DNA of 64,000 bases, taken from contig SRJI02000014.1 of the NCBI GenBank assembly GCA_005473895.2, positions 1-64,000 of the forward strand. Reading direction: 5' to 3'. Shown in pieces: positions 51,417-62,516 of this stretch. How positions within the stretch are numbered: the first letter of the stretch is position 1; each line of letters starts with the position of its first letter. Origin of the DNA: Carideicomes alvinocaridis (lineage in GTDB: Bacteria > Pseudomonadota > Alphaproteobacteria > Rhodobacterales > Rhodobacteraceae). Under the pieces are notes generated by a model, which was not told where the DNA came from, made no database searches, and saw only the letters and a program-made list of their open reading frames with translations. The translations under genes and the position numbers were made by a program.

Positions 51417-53240
51417 TCACGAGGGGTCGCCTGGCTCGGGCCCGCTGCCCCAGATCTCCGTCAGCAGGCCAAGATGCGCCTCGTAGCGCCGCCAGTCCCG
51501 GGAGCTGCCGGTAAAGATCGGCCGGCGCACCTGCGCGTCCGAGGCGGTCCGCACCAGCCGCTTCGACCGGTGAAACTCCAGGCAGGCCGGGTCCCAGTCC
51601 AGCCCCGCCGCGGCGACCAGCGCGCGGATCGACCGCTCGGGCGTTTCGGTGAGCCTTTCATAGGCCACCTCGTGGATGCGACCGGGAAAGACCTCGTGCC
51701 AGAAATCCATCAGGGAATCGTGCAGCCGGTGATAGGCGACGATGCTGTCCAGCCGCCGGGCATAGCCGAGGGCAGGGCCCGATTCCTCGAAATTGGTGCG
51801 GAAGTTGGACCAGCACGTCGCGCGGGGGTCGCGCCGCATGTGTAGCACCCGCGCCTCCGGCAGGGCCAGCAGGATGTGTCCGATCAGGCGGAAATTGAAC
51901 GGCATCTTGTCGGTGACCACCGCCGCGCCCGGCGCCGCCCGGTCGAGCGCCCCGAGATAGCCGCGCCGGATCTCCATCAGCTGATCGCGCCCGACCGGCC
52001 CCTCCCCGATCCGCGCCGCGTTGACCGCCGGGGCCAGCAGGTCGCGTTCGCCAAGCGCCGCGACCTCCGGGTGACTGGCGAGGATCTGCTCGCAGAGCGT
52101 GGTGCCAGAGCGCGGCATGCCGGTGATGAAGATCGACCGATGCCGCGCCTCCGCCCCGTCCAGCGGCGGCGGCAGGGGATGGGAAAAGGCGCGGCGCAGC
52201 CGGTCGAACTGCACCCGGTCCTGCGCCACGTCGTGATCCGCCTCGGCCTCACGCAGGGCATTGCCCCGGGTGAAATGATCGAACGCATCGGCGGTCCGCC
52301 CGATATCCTCGGCGGCCTTGCCCCGGGCGAAATGCAGATGCGCCCGGTCGCGGGGGGCCAATCCCTCGCCCGGCAGCAGCGCGTCGAGCCTGGCCAGGAG
52401 CGGGTCGTCGGGGGCGAAGCGATGAAGCTGCGCGAGGTTGGCCCAGGCGGCGCAATGGTCGGGCCGGAGCGACAGGGCGTGCAGGGCCGCCTCGCGCGCC
52501 GCGTCGAACCGGCCGGTGTTGCGCAGCAGGACCGCCCGGCGATGCGCGGCCTCCGCATTGTCCGGGTCGATCCGCTGCGCCGCGTCATAGGCTGCCTCGG
52601 CCCCGGAGCCGTCACCGGTCGCGATCAGCGCCTCCGCCAGGGCAAGCTGCAGGGAGACATCCTCCGGCGCGCGATCGGCCGCGGCGGCGAAGGCGCGCGC
52701 CGCCTCTTCCGGGCGGTCGAGCAGCAGCAGCGCCTGGCCCAGCCCCCGATGCGCGGCGACCATGCCCGGCGCGGTGCGCAGCGCGTCGAGAAAGCAGGTC
52801 ACCGCGTCGCCCGGCCGTTCCAGCCGCAGCAGCACGCGGCCCAGGGCCTGTGCCGCCGGCGCATGGTCGGGATCGAGCCGGAGCGCCCGGGTGCAGCCCT
52901 CCATCGCGGCCACGATGTCATCGCGCGCCAGGCGAATGACGGCGCGGGCATGCTGCACGTCCGGATCCTGCGGCCAGAGGGCAGCCAGCAGATCGGCCTC
53001 CGACAGGGCGCGGGGCCAGTCGCGGCGATCGCAGAGCCCCTGCAGCGCCTGCAGCCGGTCCGGTGGCGCCTTGGCCGCTTCCTGCGCCTGCGTCACCTGC
53101 CGCAGCCCTCGCCGGGCCCGCCGGTTGCCGGGGTAGCGGTCCAGCACGTCGCGCAGGATCCGCTCGGATTCACCCAGCTGTCCGGCCTCGGTCAGCTTTT
53201 CCGCCCGAATGAGCCTTGTCTGCACTGTGTCATCCGCCAC
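51417..53240 (-). CDS. TPR-sulfotransferase fusion protein
   Basis: 607 residues starting at GTG 53238-53240. The N-terminal half holds about eight to nine tetratricopeptide repeats (Ala/Leu-rich, spaced 34 residues, e.g. NAEAAHRRAVLLRNTGRFDA). The C-terminal part is a sulfotransferase with the PAPS 5' loop FITGMPRSGTTLCEQIL and RRDPRATCWSNF for the 3' phosphate. Target unknown; the TPR region may hold a protein or carbohydrate-modifying partner. No signal peptide. Confidence 0.87.
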   Translation of the reverse strand: MADDTVQTRLIRAEKLTEAGQLGESERILRDVLDRYPGNRRARRGLRQVTQAQEAAKAPPDRLQALQGLCDRRDWPRALSEADLLAALWPQDPDVQHARAVIRLARDDIVAAMEGCTRALRLDPDHAPAAQALGRVLLRLERPGDAVTCFLDALRTAPGMVAAHRGLGQALLLLDRPEEAARAFAAAADRAPEDVSLQLALAEALIATGDGSGAEAAYDAAQRIDPDNAEAAHRRAVLLRNTGRFDAAREAALHALSLRPDHCAAWANLAQLHRFAPDDPLLARLDALLPGEGLAPRDRAHLHFARGKAAEDIGRTADAFDHFTRGNALREAEADHDVAQDRVQFDRLRRAFSHPLPPPLDGAEARHRSIFITGMPRSGTTLCEQILASHPEVAALGERDLLAPAVNAARIGEGPVGRDQLMEIRRGYLGALDRAAPGAAVVTDKMPFNFRLIGHILLALPEARVLHMRRDPRATCWSNFRTNFEESGPALGYARRLDSIVAYHRLHDSLMDFWHEVFPGRIHEVAYERLTETPERSIRALVAAAGLDWDPACLEFHRSKRLVRTASDAQVRRPIFTGSSRDWRRYEAHLGLLTEIWGSGPEPGDPS

Positions 53241-53330
53241 GTGATCGTCACCCGAAATCGGCAGCCACCCGAGCGGGCACGTTACCCCGCCCGGATTAAC
53301 AAGCGGTTGCCGAACAAGGGGTTGGCCGCC

Positions 53331-54584
53331 TCAGCGCAGCGCGCGCCCCTTGCGGATTGCCTCGTCGCCGAAACGCGCGCGGATCGCGTCGGCGGCCCGC
53401 TCCGCCTTGCCGCGCTGCGCCGCCTGGGGGTCCAGCAGGTCGCCGTAGCGCTCCGCCTGGTCCTCGGGGCAGAGCTCGGTGATCCCCACGCCGATCAGCC
53501 GGTAGGGCCCGCGCCCCTCCACCTGGTCGAAGAGCGAGCGCGTGGTGCGGTAGATGCGGTCGGCCAGCTGTGTCGCGTCCCGCAGCGCCAGCCGCCGCGA
53601 GATCAGCGAAAAATCCGCGCGCTTGAGCTTCAGCACCACGACCCGGCCCGCCAGCCCCTTGGCCTTGGCCCGGCCCGCCACCTTCTCCGACAGGCGCCAG
53701 AGATGGCCGTCGAGGATGTCGGCATCGCCCGTATCCTCGAAGAACGTCGTCTCGTTGGAAATGGACTTCATCGGCGCATCGCGCGACACCCGCCGGTGAT
53801 CCTCGCCCCGGCTCAGATGCCACAGCCGGTCGCCCATCGAGCCGAAACGCGCATGAAGATCCCGCCGGTCCCAGCGGCGCAGGTCGGCAAAGCTGCGGAT
53901 CCCCGCCCGGTCCAGCGAATCCTGCGTGGCCTGCCCGACGCCCCAGATCATGCGCACCGGCTTGTCGCGCAGGAAATCCTGCGTCTCCGCCGCGCCGATG
54001 ACGGAAAACCCGTGCGGCTTTTCCAGGTCGGAGGCGATCTTGGCCAGGAACTTGTTATGCGAGAGCCCGATGGAGCCGGTGACCCCCAGCTCGTCCCGCA
54101 TCCGCTTGACCAGCCGCGCCAGCATCACCGCCGGCGGCTGGCCGTGCAGCCGCTCCGTCCCGCGCATGTCGAGAAAGGCCTCGTCCAGCGACAGCGGCTC
54201 GATCGAGGGCGTCATCTCTTCCATCATGGCGCGGATCTGGCGCGAGACCTCGACGTAAAGGCTCATCCGGGGTTTCAGCACCACCGCGTCGGGGCAGAGC
54301 TTGAGCGCCTGGAACATCGGCATGGCCGAGCGCACGCCGCGGATCCGCGCGATGTAGCAGGCGGTGGAGACCACGCCCCGCCGCCCGCCGCCGATGATTA
54401 GCGGCTTGTCCACGAGGCTCGGGTCCTCGCGCTTTTCCACCGAGGCATAGAAGGCGTCGCAATCCATATGCGCGATGCCCAGCGAAAAGAGCTCCGGATG
54501 CGCCACGACACGCGGCGACCGGCAGGCCGGGCAGCGGGATCCGGACTCGAATCGGGTGAGGCAGGAGCGGCAGAGGGCGGGCAT
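53331..54584 (-). CDS. dinB: DNA polymerase IV (Y family) with N-terminal zinc ribbon
   Basis: 417 residues from the ATG at 54582-54584. Palm-domain signatures HMDCDAFYASVEKRE with metal-binding Asp and SLDEAFLDM with the Asp-Glu pair; GIGVGQATQDSL-like HhH thumb (WGVGQATQDSLDRAG). C-terminal little finger with GVGITELCP. The first 32 residues hold two CxxC pairs (CRSC and CPAC), a zinc ribbon absent from E. coli DinB. Translesion synthesis; may raise mutation rate under stress. Confidence 0.9.
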   Translation of the reverse strand: MPALCRSCLTRFESGSRCPACRSPRVVAHPELFSLGIAHMDCDAFYASVEKREDPSLVDKPLIIGGGRRGVVSTACYIARIRGVRSAMPMFQALKLCPDAVVLKPRMSLYVEVSRQIRAMMEEMTPSIEPLSLDEAFLDMRGTERLHGQPPAVMLARLVKRMRDELGVTGSIGLSHNKFLAKIASDLEKPHGFSVIGAAETQDFLRDKPVRMIWGVGQATQDSLDRAGIRSFADLRRWDRRDLHARFGSMGDRLWHLSRGEDHRRVSRDAPMKSISNETTFFEDTGDADILDGHLWRLSEKVAGRAKAKGLAGRVVVLKLKRADFSLISRRLALRDATQLADRIYRTTRSLFDQVEGRGPYRLIGVGITELCPEDQAERYGDLLDPQAAQRGKAERAADAIRARFGDEAIRKGRALR

Positions 54585-54684
54585 GGGGGCAATCTAGCAT
54601 GAGGCCGTGAGCCGCGGACAGAGGGCGCGGAGGGTGGGCGGCGGTGACTGGGCGCCGCGTCGCGCAGCGTGTAGCCTCCGGCGC

Positions 54685-55095
54685 ATGACCTTCACCGGCG
54701 CCAAGCTTGCCCTCTTCATCGGCGCGCAGCTGCTCGTCCTGCGCCGCGACGACCGGGCGGACATCCCCTGGCCGGGCCGCATCGACCTGCCCGGCGGCGG
54801 CCGCGAGGGGGCGGAAACCCCCGTGGCCTGCGTGCTGAGGGAAACGCGAGAGGAGGTCGGCCTGTGGCTCCAGCCCTCCGACCTGTCCTGGCGCCGGCGC
54901 TTCGGGCGCAACTGGTTCTTTGCGGCGCATCTGCCCGCTCAGCGCGGTCGCGACGTGGTCTTCGGCGACGAGGGGCAGGGCTGGTGGCTCACCTCGCCCC
55001 GGGCCTTCATCGTCAGCCCCCAGGCGGTGCCCCACTTCCGGCCCCGCCTCGCAGCCTACCTGCGTCACCGCGCGAGGGTCGCGCCCCCGCGCTGA
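54685..55095 (+). CDS. Nudix hydrolase
   Basis: 136 residues from ATG 54685. Nudix box GGGREGAETPVACVLRETRE with EVGL following, exact at all key positions. The hydrophobic start AKLALFIGAQLLVLRRDD fits the first strand. Weak ribosome-binding site; the frame is also open to 54607. Divergent from dinB; substrate unknown. Convergent with the next small gene by four bases. Confidence 0.8.
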   Translation: MTFTGAKLALFIGAQLLVLRRDDRADIPWPGRIDLPGGGREGAETPVACVLRETREEVGLWLQPSDLSWRRRFGRNWFFAAHLPAQRGRDVVFGDEGQGWWLTSPRAFIVSPQAVPHFRPRLAAYLRHRARVAPPR

Positions 55096-55098
55096 GTC

Positions 55099-55416
55099 TC
55101 AGGCCGCGTGGCGACCTCCGCCCAGCTGGCTGCGGATCTGGCCCGCGCGCCGGCCGGTCAGCATCTCGATCAGGCTGCCGCGGCTGCGGAAGCGCGACCC
55201 GAGCGCATTGGCCTTGCGGGCCTGGGCGCGGGCGTCGCGGATCAGCCCCTCGGCCGCCTCTTCGAAGGACATGTCCAAGGGGGCGGCAAGGCTTGCCGCA
55301 TAGGTCATGCGACCGTCGGAATTGTGGAAGGTCACCACCGCCTCGAAAGCCTGCGTGGCGGGGTTGTACGTCACGCGGGACAGTTCCGGTCCCGCCTGCT
55401 GCCTGGTGCGGAGCAT
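55099..55416 (-). CDS. Hypothetical protein (105 aa)
   Basis: ATG at 55414-55416 with AAGGAG 7 bases upstream. Contains SRVTYNPATQAFEAVVTFHN and TYAASLAAPLDMSFEEAAEG, a beta-then-alpha layout of about 80 residues, and a basic Gly-Arg tail (QIRSQLGGGRHAA). It looks like a conserved orphan of this bacterial group; no activity known. Confidence 0.65.
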   Translation of the reverse strand: MLRTRQQAGPELSRVTYNPATQAFEAVVTFHNSDGRMTYAASLAAPLDMSFEEAAEGLIRDARAQARKANALGSRFRSRGSLIEMLTGRRAGQIRSQLGGGRHAA

Positions 55417-55588
55417 CCTCGATCTCCTTGCTGCTCGGCGTTTGCGGCACAACCCGGACGGTCGCGATCGGGTTCCGTTTCCGTTCCGAACCCGCGTTCA
55501 CGATGCGCGGAGATCCGCGTGAGTCGGGATGCGGGGCTTGCCGGCGGCCCCTCGCCGACACCCCGCACAGCCGTCGCGGGGGAAGGGC

Positions 55589-56278
55589 TCAGCCCATCTC
55601 CGCCAGCACCGCCCGCGCGGCGGCGGCCGGGTCCGCGGCCTGCCAGATGGGCCGGCCCACGACGATATGATCGGCCCCCTCCGCCATGGCGCCGGCCGGG
55701 GTGGCGATCCGCTTCTGATCGCCCGCGTCGCTCCCCGCCGGGCGAATCCCCGGGGTGACGATCAGCCGCCCGGCCGCCTCGGGCAGGGCCCGGATCGCCG
55801 CCGCTTCCCGGGCCGAGGCGATGACCCCGTCCGCGCCCGCCTCTAAGGCCCGCGCGGCTCGCTCGGCCACGATCTCGGCCAGGTCGCCCGCCTTCGTCAG
55901 CCCGGCATCCAGGTCCTCCCGGTCGAGCGAGGTCAGCACGGTCACCGCGAGGATCTTCGTCCCCGTCCCGGCCGCGCCCTCGCGCGCCGCGCGCACCACG
56001 TGGGGATCGCCATGCACTGTCAGGAAATCCAGGTCGAACTGCGCCAGCCCGCGCACCGCCGCCTCCACCGTCGCCCCGATGTCGAAAAGCTTCATGTCGA
56101 GGAAGATGCGCTTGCCATGCTCCTGCTTCAGCTCGTTGGCCAGGGCCAGCCCGCCGCCGGTCAGCATGCCCAGCCCGATCTTGTAGAACGACACCGCGTC
56201 GCCCAGCCGCTGCGCCAGCTGCAGCCCCTCCACCGCGTTGGGGACATCGAGGGCGACGATCAGGCGGTCATCTGGCAT
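55589..56278 (-). CDS. pyrF: Orotidine 5'-phosphate decarboxylase
   Basis: 229 residues. Opens DDRLIVALDVPNAVEG, with the catalytic DxKxxD in FLDMKLFDIG, TVHGDP, VTVLTSL and the phosphate-gripping VTPGIRP and HIVVGRPIW. Final step of UMP synthesis. Upstream of it is a 336-base gap holding a dispersed repeat and the clpB promoter. Confidence 0.95.
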   Translation of the reverse strand: MPDDRLIVALDVPNAVEGLQLAQRLGDAVSFYKIGLGMLTGGGLALANELKQEHGKRIFLDMKLFDIGATVEAAVRGLAQFDLDFLTVHGDPHVVRAAREGAAGTGTKILAVTVLTSLDREDLDAGLTKAGDLAEIVAERAARALEAGADGVIASAREAAAIRALPEAAGRLIVTPGIRPAGSDAGDQKRIATPAGAMAEGADHIVVGRPIWQAADPAAAARAVLAEMG

Positions 56279-56373
56279 GGCGGGCTCCGGGTGTGTGAGG
56301 GGCTTCAGGCTCTGGCCTCCCCATAGGCCGCGCCGCCCCGTTCTGACAAGCCCGGCCGCCCCCCGCGCCCCTG

Positions 56374-56405
56374 CTTCTTCTGACCATAAATATCCCCGCC
56401 GGAGG
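56374..56405 (-). repeat. Dispersed intergenic repeat, copy B
   Basis: On the minus strand it reads from CCTCCGGCGGGGATATTTA to GGTCAGAAGAAG; 31 of 32 bases match copy A at 27765. Lies upstream of pyrF. Confidence 0.75.
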
Positions 56406-56506
56406 CGCAGGGGGCCATGCCGGCCGAGCCCCGCGGCAACCCGGCCACGGGCGGAGCCCCGACACCGCCAGGCCCCGCCATGGGCGGCATTTTCCGCCCT
56501 CCATGC

Positions 56507-56536
56507 CTTGAACCGCGCCGCCAGTGATCACAAATT
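56507..56536 (+). promoter_or_regulatory. Candidate RpoH promoter of clpB
   Basis: CTTGAA at 56507-56512 is a perfect heat-shock -35 element. About 17-18 bases on, ACAAAT/CAAATT is a weak -10. Supported by the identity of the downstream gene. The leader would be some 70 bases. Confidence 0.5.
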
Positions 56537-56614
56537 CCAATCGAGGCCTACAGGGTACCGCGCCGCGCAGACGGGCGGATCCACAAGGGGCGCTTGCAAG
56601 AGGAGAACGAAGCG

Positions 56615-59233
<2,619 letters not shown>

Positions 59234-59255
59234 GTGTGATCGGGTAACGAGTGCG

Positions 59256-59288
59256 AAAGGGGCGCGCCTGCCGGGCGCGCCCCTTTTT
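59256..59288 (+). terminator. Rho-independent terminator of clpB
   Basis: AAAGGGGCGCGCC, a four-base loop, then GGGCGCGCCCCTTTTT; a near-perfect strong hairpin with T run 23 bases after the stop. Confidence 0.92.
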
Positions 59289-59395
59289 CATCGCGGACCC
59301 GGGATCGCCCTGCGCCTGTGGCGCCCGGGCTGCGGTGCGGGCTTTTCGCCCCCCTTGCCGTGGATGAGAGCGGTTCCCGGGTTTATGCGACCCTC

Positions 59396-60589
59396 ATGCT
59401 GAACGGTCTGATCCTGCTTGTCGTCGTGCTCGCCGGGGGCGTGCTGCTTTACCCGCGGCTGGCGCGGGCGGTGCTCTGGCGCGCCGCGATCACGCCGCTC
59501 GCCTCAATCATCGGCAGCGGCTTCCTGGTGCTGGGGCCGATCCTCGACGCCTCCTACGGGGCGCTCGCCCCGCTGGTCATGGGGGCGCTCTGCCTGGGCG
59601 CCTACCTTTTCGGTGCCGCCGTACGGTTCAACATCGCCCGGCTGGACGGTCGCTCGCCCCGCAGCCGCACCGAGGAGGAGCTGGAGCTTGCAGCGTCATG
59701 GATGCTGGCCTTCGCCTACATCGTCTCCGTCGCCTATTACCTCAACCTGCTCGGTGCCTTCTCGGTCAGCCTGACCGCGCTCGACGATCCCTACCATGCC
59801 AAGCTGGTGACCTCGGCGGTCTTCATCGTGATCCTCATGGTGGGCTGGACCCGGGGCTTTGCCGCCCTCGAACGGCTGGAGCAGGTGACCGTCGGGCTGA
59901 AGCTCGCCATCATCGCGGGGCTGCTCTTTGGCCTCGCGTGGTATTTCGGCGCCCGCGCGGCGGAGGGGGCGCTGGTGGTCAACCCGGCGTTGGTCACCGG
60001 CTGGCCCGCCCTGACGCTGGGGGCGGGGCTGCTGGTCACCGTGCAGGGGTTCGAGACCTCGCGCTACCTCGGCGAGGACTACGACGCCGCCACGCGGATC
60101 CGCTCCATGCGGCTGGCGCAGGGGATCGCGAGCCTGATCTACATGGTCTACATCCTGCTGCTCAGCTACGTCTTCGCCCAGGGCACGCTGAAGCTGAGCG
60201 AGACGGCGATCATCGACCTGATGGAGATCGTCGCCCCGATCCTGCCGATCCTGCTGATCTTCGCCGCCATCAGCGCGCAGTTCAGCGCCGCCGTGGCCGA
60301 TACCGGCGGGTCGGGCGGGCTGCTGGCCGAGCTGACGCGGCGCCGCCTGTCGCCGCGCGGCGGCTACCTGCTTCTGACGGTCGTGGGGCTCGTGCTGACA
60401 TGGGTCGCGAGCGTCTTCGAGATCATCAGCTACGCCTCCCGTGCCTTTGCGGCCTATTACGCGCTGCAATCCCTGATCGCGGCGCGCGGGGCCTGGGCCA
60501 CGGGGCAGCGGCGGCGCGGCCTCGCCTTCGCGGTGCTGGGGGTGCTGGGTCTGGCGATCGCCCTGCTCGGCACGGCGGTGGAGGGGTAG
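59396..60589 (+). CDS. APC-like membrane protein, function unknown
   Basis: 397 residues from the ATG at 59396. About eleven hydrophobic helices; SIIGSGFLVLGPIL resembles the first helix break of amino acid-polyamine-organocation transporters, and TVQGFETSRYLGEDY sits where APC helix 6 would be. I cannot name a substrate. No ribosome-binding site stands out. Monocistronic, after the clpB terminator. Confidence 0.65.
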   Translation: MLNGLILLVVVLAGGVLLYPRLARAVLWRAAITPLASIIGSGFLVLGPILDASYGALAPLVMGALCLGAYLFGAAVRFNIARLDGRSPRSRTEEELELAASWMLAFAYIVSVAYYLNLLGAFSVSLTALDDPYHAKLVTSAVFIVILMVGWTRGFAALERLEQVTVGLKLAIIAGLLFGLAWYFGARAAEGALVVNPALVTGWPALTLGAGLLVTVQGFETSRYLGEDYDAATRIRSMRLAQGIASLIYMVYILLLSYVFAQGTLKLSETAIIDLMEIVAPILPILLIFAAISAQFSAAVADTGGSGGLLAELTRRRLSPRGGYLLLTVVGLVLTWVASVFEIISYASRAFAAYYALQSLIAARGAWATGQRRRGLAFAVLGVLGLAIALLGTAVEG

Positions 60590-60608
60590 GGCGCAGGGGG
60601 CCTCACCT

Positions 60609-60845
60609 TCAGACCTTCACCCCGCACCCGTGGAAGAAGCCGAGGATGTCGTCGGTCAGGAAGCCCTTGCCGGTGGCGAGCTGCATCAGCTCGAAGGCGC
60701 AGCCGTTATTGACTTCGACGACCACCGGGCCGTCCTCCGTCAGCGCGATATCGGTGGAGCCGTAGCGGTTCGGCGCGTGGATCAGCGCCACCTTCTCGTT
60801 CAGCGCGCGCCGGCTGCCCCAATGGGGCAGATTGGCCCGCAGCAA
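60609..60845 (-). pseudogene. C-terminal remnant of an ATP-grasp protein
   Basis: The 78-residue frame matches only the end of ATP-grasp ligases of the sugar-transfer-associated type: STDIALTEDGPVVVEVNNGC is the final metal-binding strand with Glu and Asn ligands, then AFELMQLATGKGF. The ATP-binding N-terminal part is missing, since sequence beyond 60845 reads into intergenic DNA and a dispersed repeat. A start near 60845 has no convincing ribosome-binding site. Most likely a deletion remnant. Confidence 0.6.
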
Positions 60846-60909
60846 GGCGGGAGTGGGACCAATTCGCGTTCAATTGTCCCGGCCTCGGCGCGAGCGGCAC
60901 CTGCGGGAG

Positions 60910-60940
60910 CCTCCGGCGGGGATATTTATGGTCAGAAGAA
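60910..60940 (+). repeat. Dispersed intergenic repeat, copy C
   Basis: CCTCCGGCGGGGATATTTA through GGTCAGAAGAA; identical to copy B over 31 bases. It lies just beyond the broken end of the ATP-grasp remnant. Confidence 0.75.
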
Positions 60941-61047
60941 ACGCGGCTTTTCGGCTCCGGGGCGCCAGGGGCGGGCCGGGCGGGGCAGGCCGCTGGCGGG
61001 GAAGCGGGGGGGGGGCGGGCGCGACGCCGGCGCTCGCCCCCCGAGGG

Positions 61048-62088
61048 TCATCCGACCTTGACGAGCTGCTTGCCGCGGTTGCGGCCCTCGAGCATGCCGA
61101 GGAAGGCGTCGGGCGCGTTTTCCAGACCCTCGGCCACGTCCTCCTCGAAGGTCACGCGGCCGTCGCCGACCATCGGGCCCACCTCCTTCAGGAAGGCGCC
61201 GTATTCGTCGTAGTGATCTGCGATGATGAAGCCGGAGACCGACATACGCTTGACCAGCAGGCTGCGCATGAAGAGCGGCAGCTTGTCCGGGCCCTCGCCC
61301 GCCTTGCCGCCGAGCGCGCCCTGGTTGTAGGCCGAGACCATGCCGCAGAGCGGGATGCGCCCGAAGGTGTTCATCAGCGGCAGCACCGCCTCCTGCACCT
61401 TGCCGCCGACATTCTCGAAGTAGATGTCGATCCCGTCCGGCGCCTCGGCGGCGATCGCCTTGCGCAGGCTCGCCGCATCGTCGAAGGCGCGGTGGTCGAT
61501 ACAGGCGTCGAAGCCGAATTTCTCCTGCGCGAGGGCGCATTTCTCCGGCCCGCCGGCAATGCCCACGGCGCGCAGCCCGTAGGCTTTCGCCAGCTGCCCG
61601 ACCATGGAGCCCACCGGCCCGGTGGCGGCGGCCACGGCCAGCGTCTCGCCCTTGTTGGGGCGGCCGAGCCGGGTGAAGCCGTACCAGCCGGTGAAGCCCG
61701 GCATGCCCAGCACGCCGAGCGCGGCGGTCAGCGGCGCCTGGTCCGGGTCGAGCTTGCGCAGCTGGTCGCCGGGCAGGCAGGCATGGGTGGCCCAGCCGGT
61801 CATGCCGAAGACCTTGTCGCCGGGGTGGAAATCCGGGTGCTTGGAGGCCACGACCTCGCCCACGCCGCCGCCTTCCATCAGCCCGTCCACGGGCACCGGG
61901 GTGGCGTAGCTCTTGGCGTCGTCCATGCGTCCGCGCATGTAGGGGTCGAGCGAGATATGCTCCACCGCGACCAGCACCTCGCCGTCCTGCGGCTCGGGCG
62001 CGTCCAGCTCTTCCAGCCGGAAATTGGCGTCGGTGGGCCGGCCGTCGGGCCGGCTTGCGAGAACGATGCGTTTCATCTTGCGGCTCAT
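61048..62088 (-). CDS. NADP-dependent oxidoreductase, CurA/zinc-free MDR family
   Basis: 346 residues from the ATG at 62086-62088, overlapping the thioesterase stop by four bases. EHISLDPYMRGRM near the start and FTGWYGF are typical of the curcumin/prostaglandin-reductase branch; the NADPH loop is AAATGPVGSMVGQLAK. It lacks the zinc-ligand Cys/His set. Likely reduces an alpha,beta-unsaturated carbonyl. Neighbours suggest acyl-CoA or quinone-like substrates, which is inference. Confidence 0.88.
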   Translation of the reverse strand: MSRKMKRIVLASRPDGRPTDANFRLEELDAPEPQDGEVLVAVEHISLDPYMRGRMDDAKSYATPVPVDGLMEGGGVGEVVASKHPDFHPGDKVFGMTGWATHACLPGDQLRKLDPDQAPLTAALGVLGMPGFTGWYGFTRLGRPNKGETLAVAAATGPVGSMVGQLAKAYGLRAVGIAGGPEKCALAQEKFGFDACIDHRAFDDAASLRKAIAAEAPDGIDIYFENVGGKVQEAVLPLMNTFGRIPLCGMVSAYNQGALGGKAGEGPDKLPLFMRSLLVKRMSVSGFIIADHYDEYGAFLKEVGPMVGDGRVTFEEDVAEGLENAPDAFLGMLEGRNRGKQLVKVG

Positions 62089-62516
62089 GTCTGGGTCCTG
62101 TTGCCAAGGGTGATGTATCGGAAGACGCTGGTGCCGGTCGCCACGAGGTTGCCCGCGTCGTCGGTCACCCGTCCCTCGGCGAAGAACGTCTTGCGCCCGC
62201 CGCCGGTTCGGTAGCCGTCGCAGATCAGGCGGCTGCCTGTCGCCACGGCAAGGTAGTTCACGTTGATCGAAAGCGTGGCGCAGTGGCGCGGCGCCTCGGG
62301 GTCGCCGGTATAGCAGCCGGCAAAGCCCATGGCCGTGTCGAGCAGCGTCGCCGCCACGCCGCCCTGCACCACGCCCTGCCGGTTCTCCAGCGCCTCCGCG
62401 ATGGCGATCTCCATCCGCGCGTGATCGGGCTCCCAGGCGGTCAATTCGTAGCCCAGCAGGCGCTGGAACGGGTAGGGCGCTTCCTTCAGCGCGGGGTCGA
62501 GGGGGGCTTGGGTCAT
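62085..62516 (-). CDS. PaaI-type hotdog thioesterase
   Basis: 143 residues from the ATG at 62514-62516. Hotdog core with NRQGVVQGGVAATLLDTAMG (the HGG-type loop reads QGG) and a central strand CATLSINVNYLA. Hydrolyses acyl-CoA or aryl-CoA thioesters. It overlaps both neighbours by four bases, in a tight leftward operon. Confidence 0.87.
   Translation of the reverse strand: MTQAPLDPALKEAPYPFQRLLGYELTAWEPDHARMEIAIAEALENRQGVVQGGVAATLLDTAMGFAGCYTGDPEAPRHCATLSINVNYLAVATGSRLICDGYRTGGGRKTFFAEGRVTDDAGNLVATGTSVFRYITLGNRTQT

Larger units (their letters stand above)
56279..56614. other. 336-base intergenic region between pyrF and clpB
   Basis: No credible gene. It contains the pyrF promoter side, a copy of the dispersed repeat (56374-56405), a GC-rich stretch coding nothing obvious, and a CTTGAA heat-shock -35 element near 56507. 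Confidence 0.6.
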
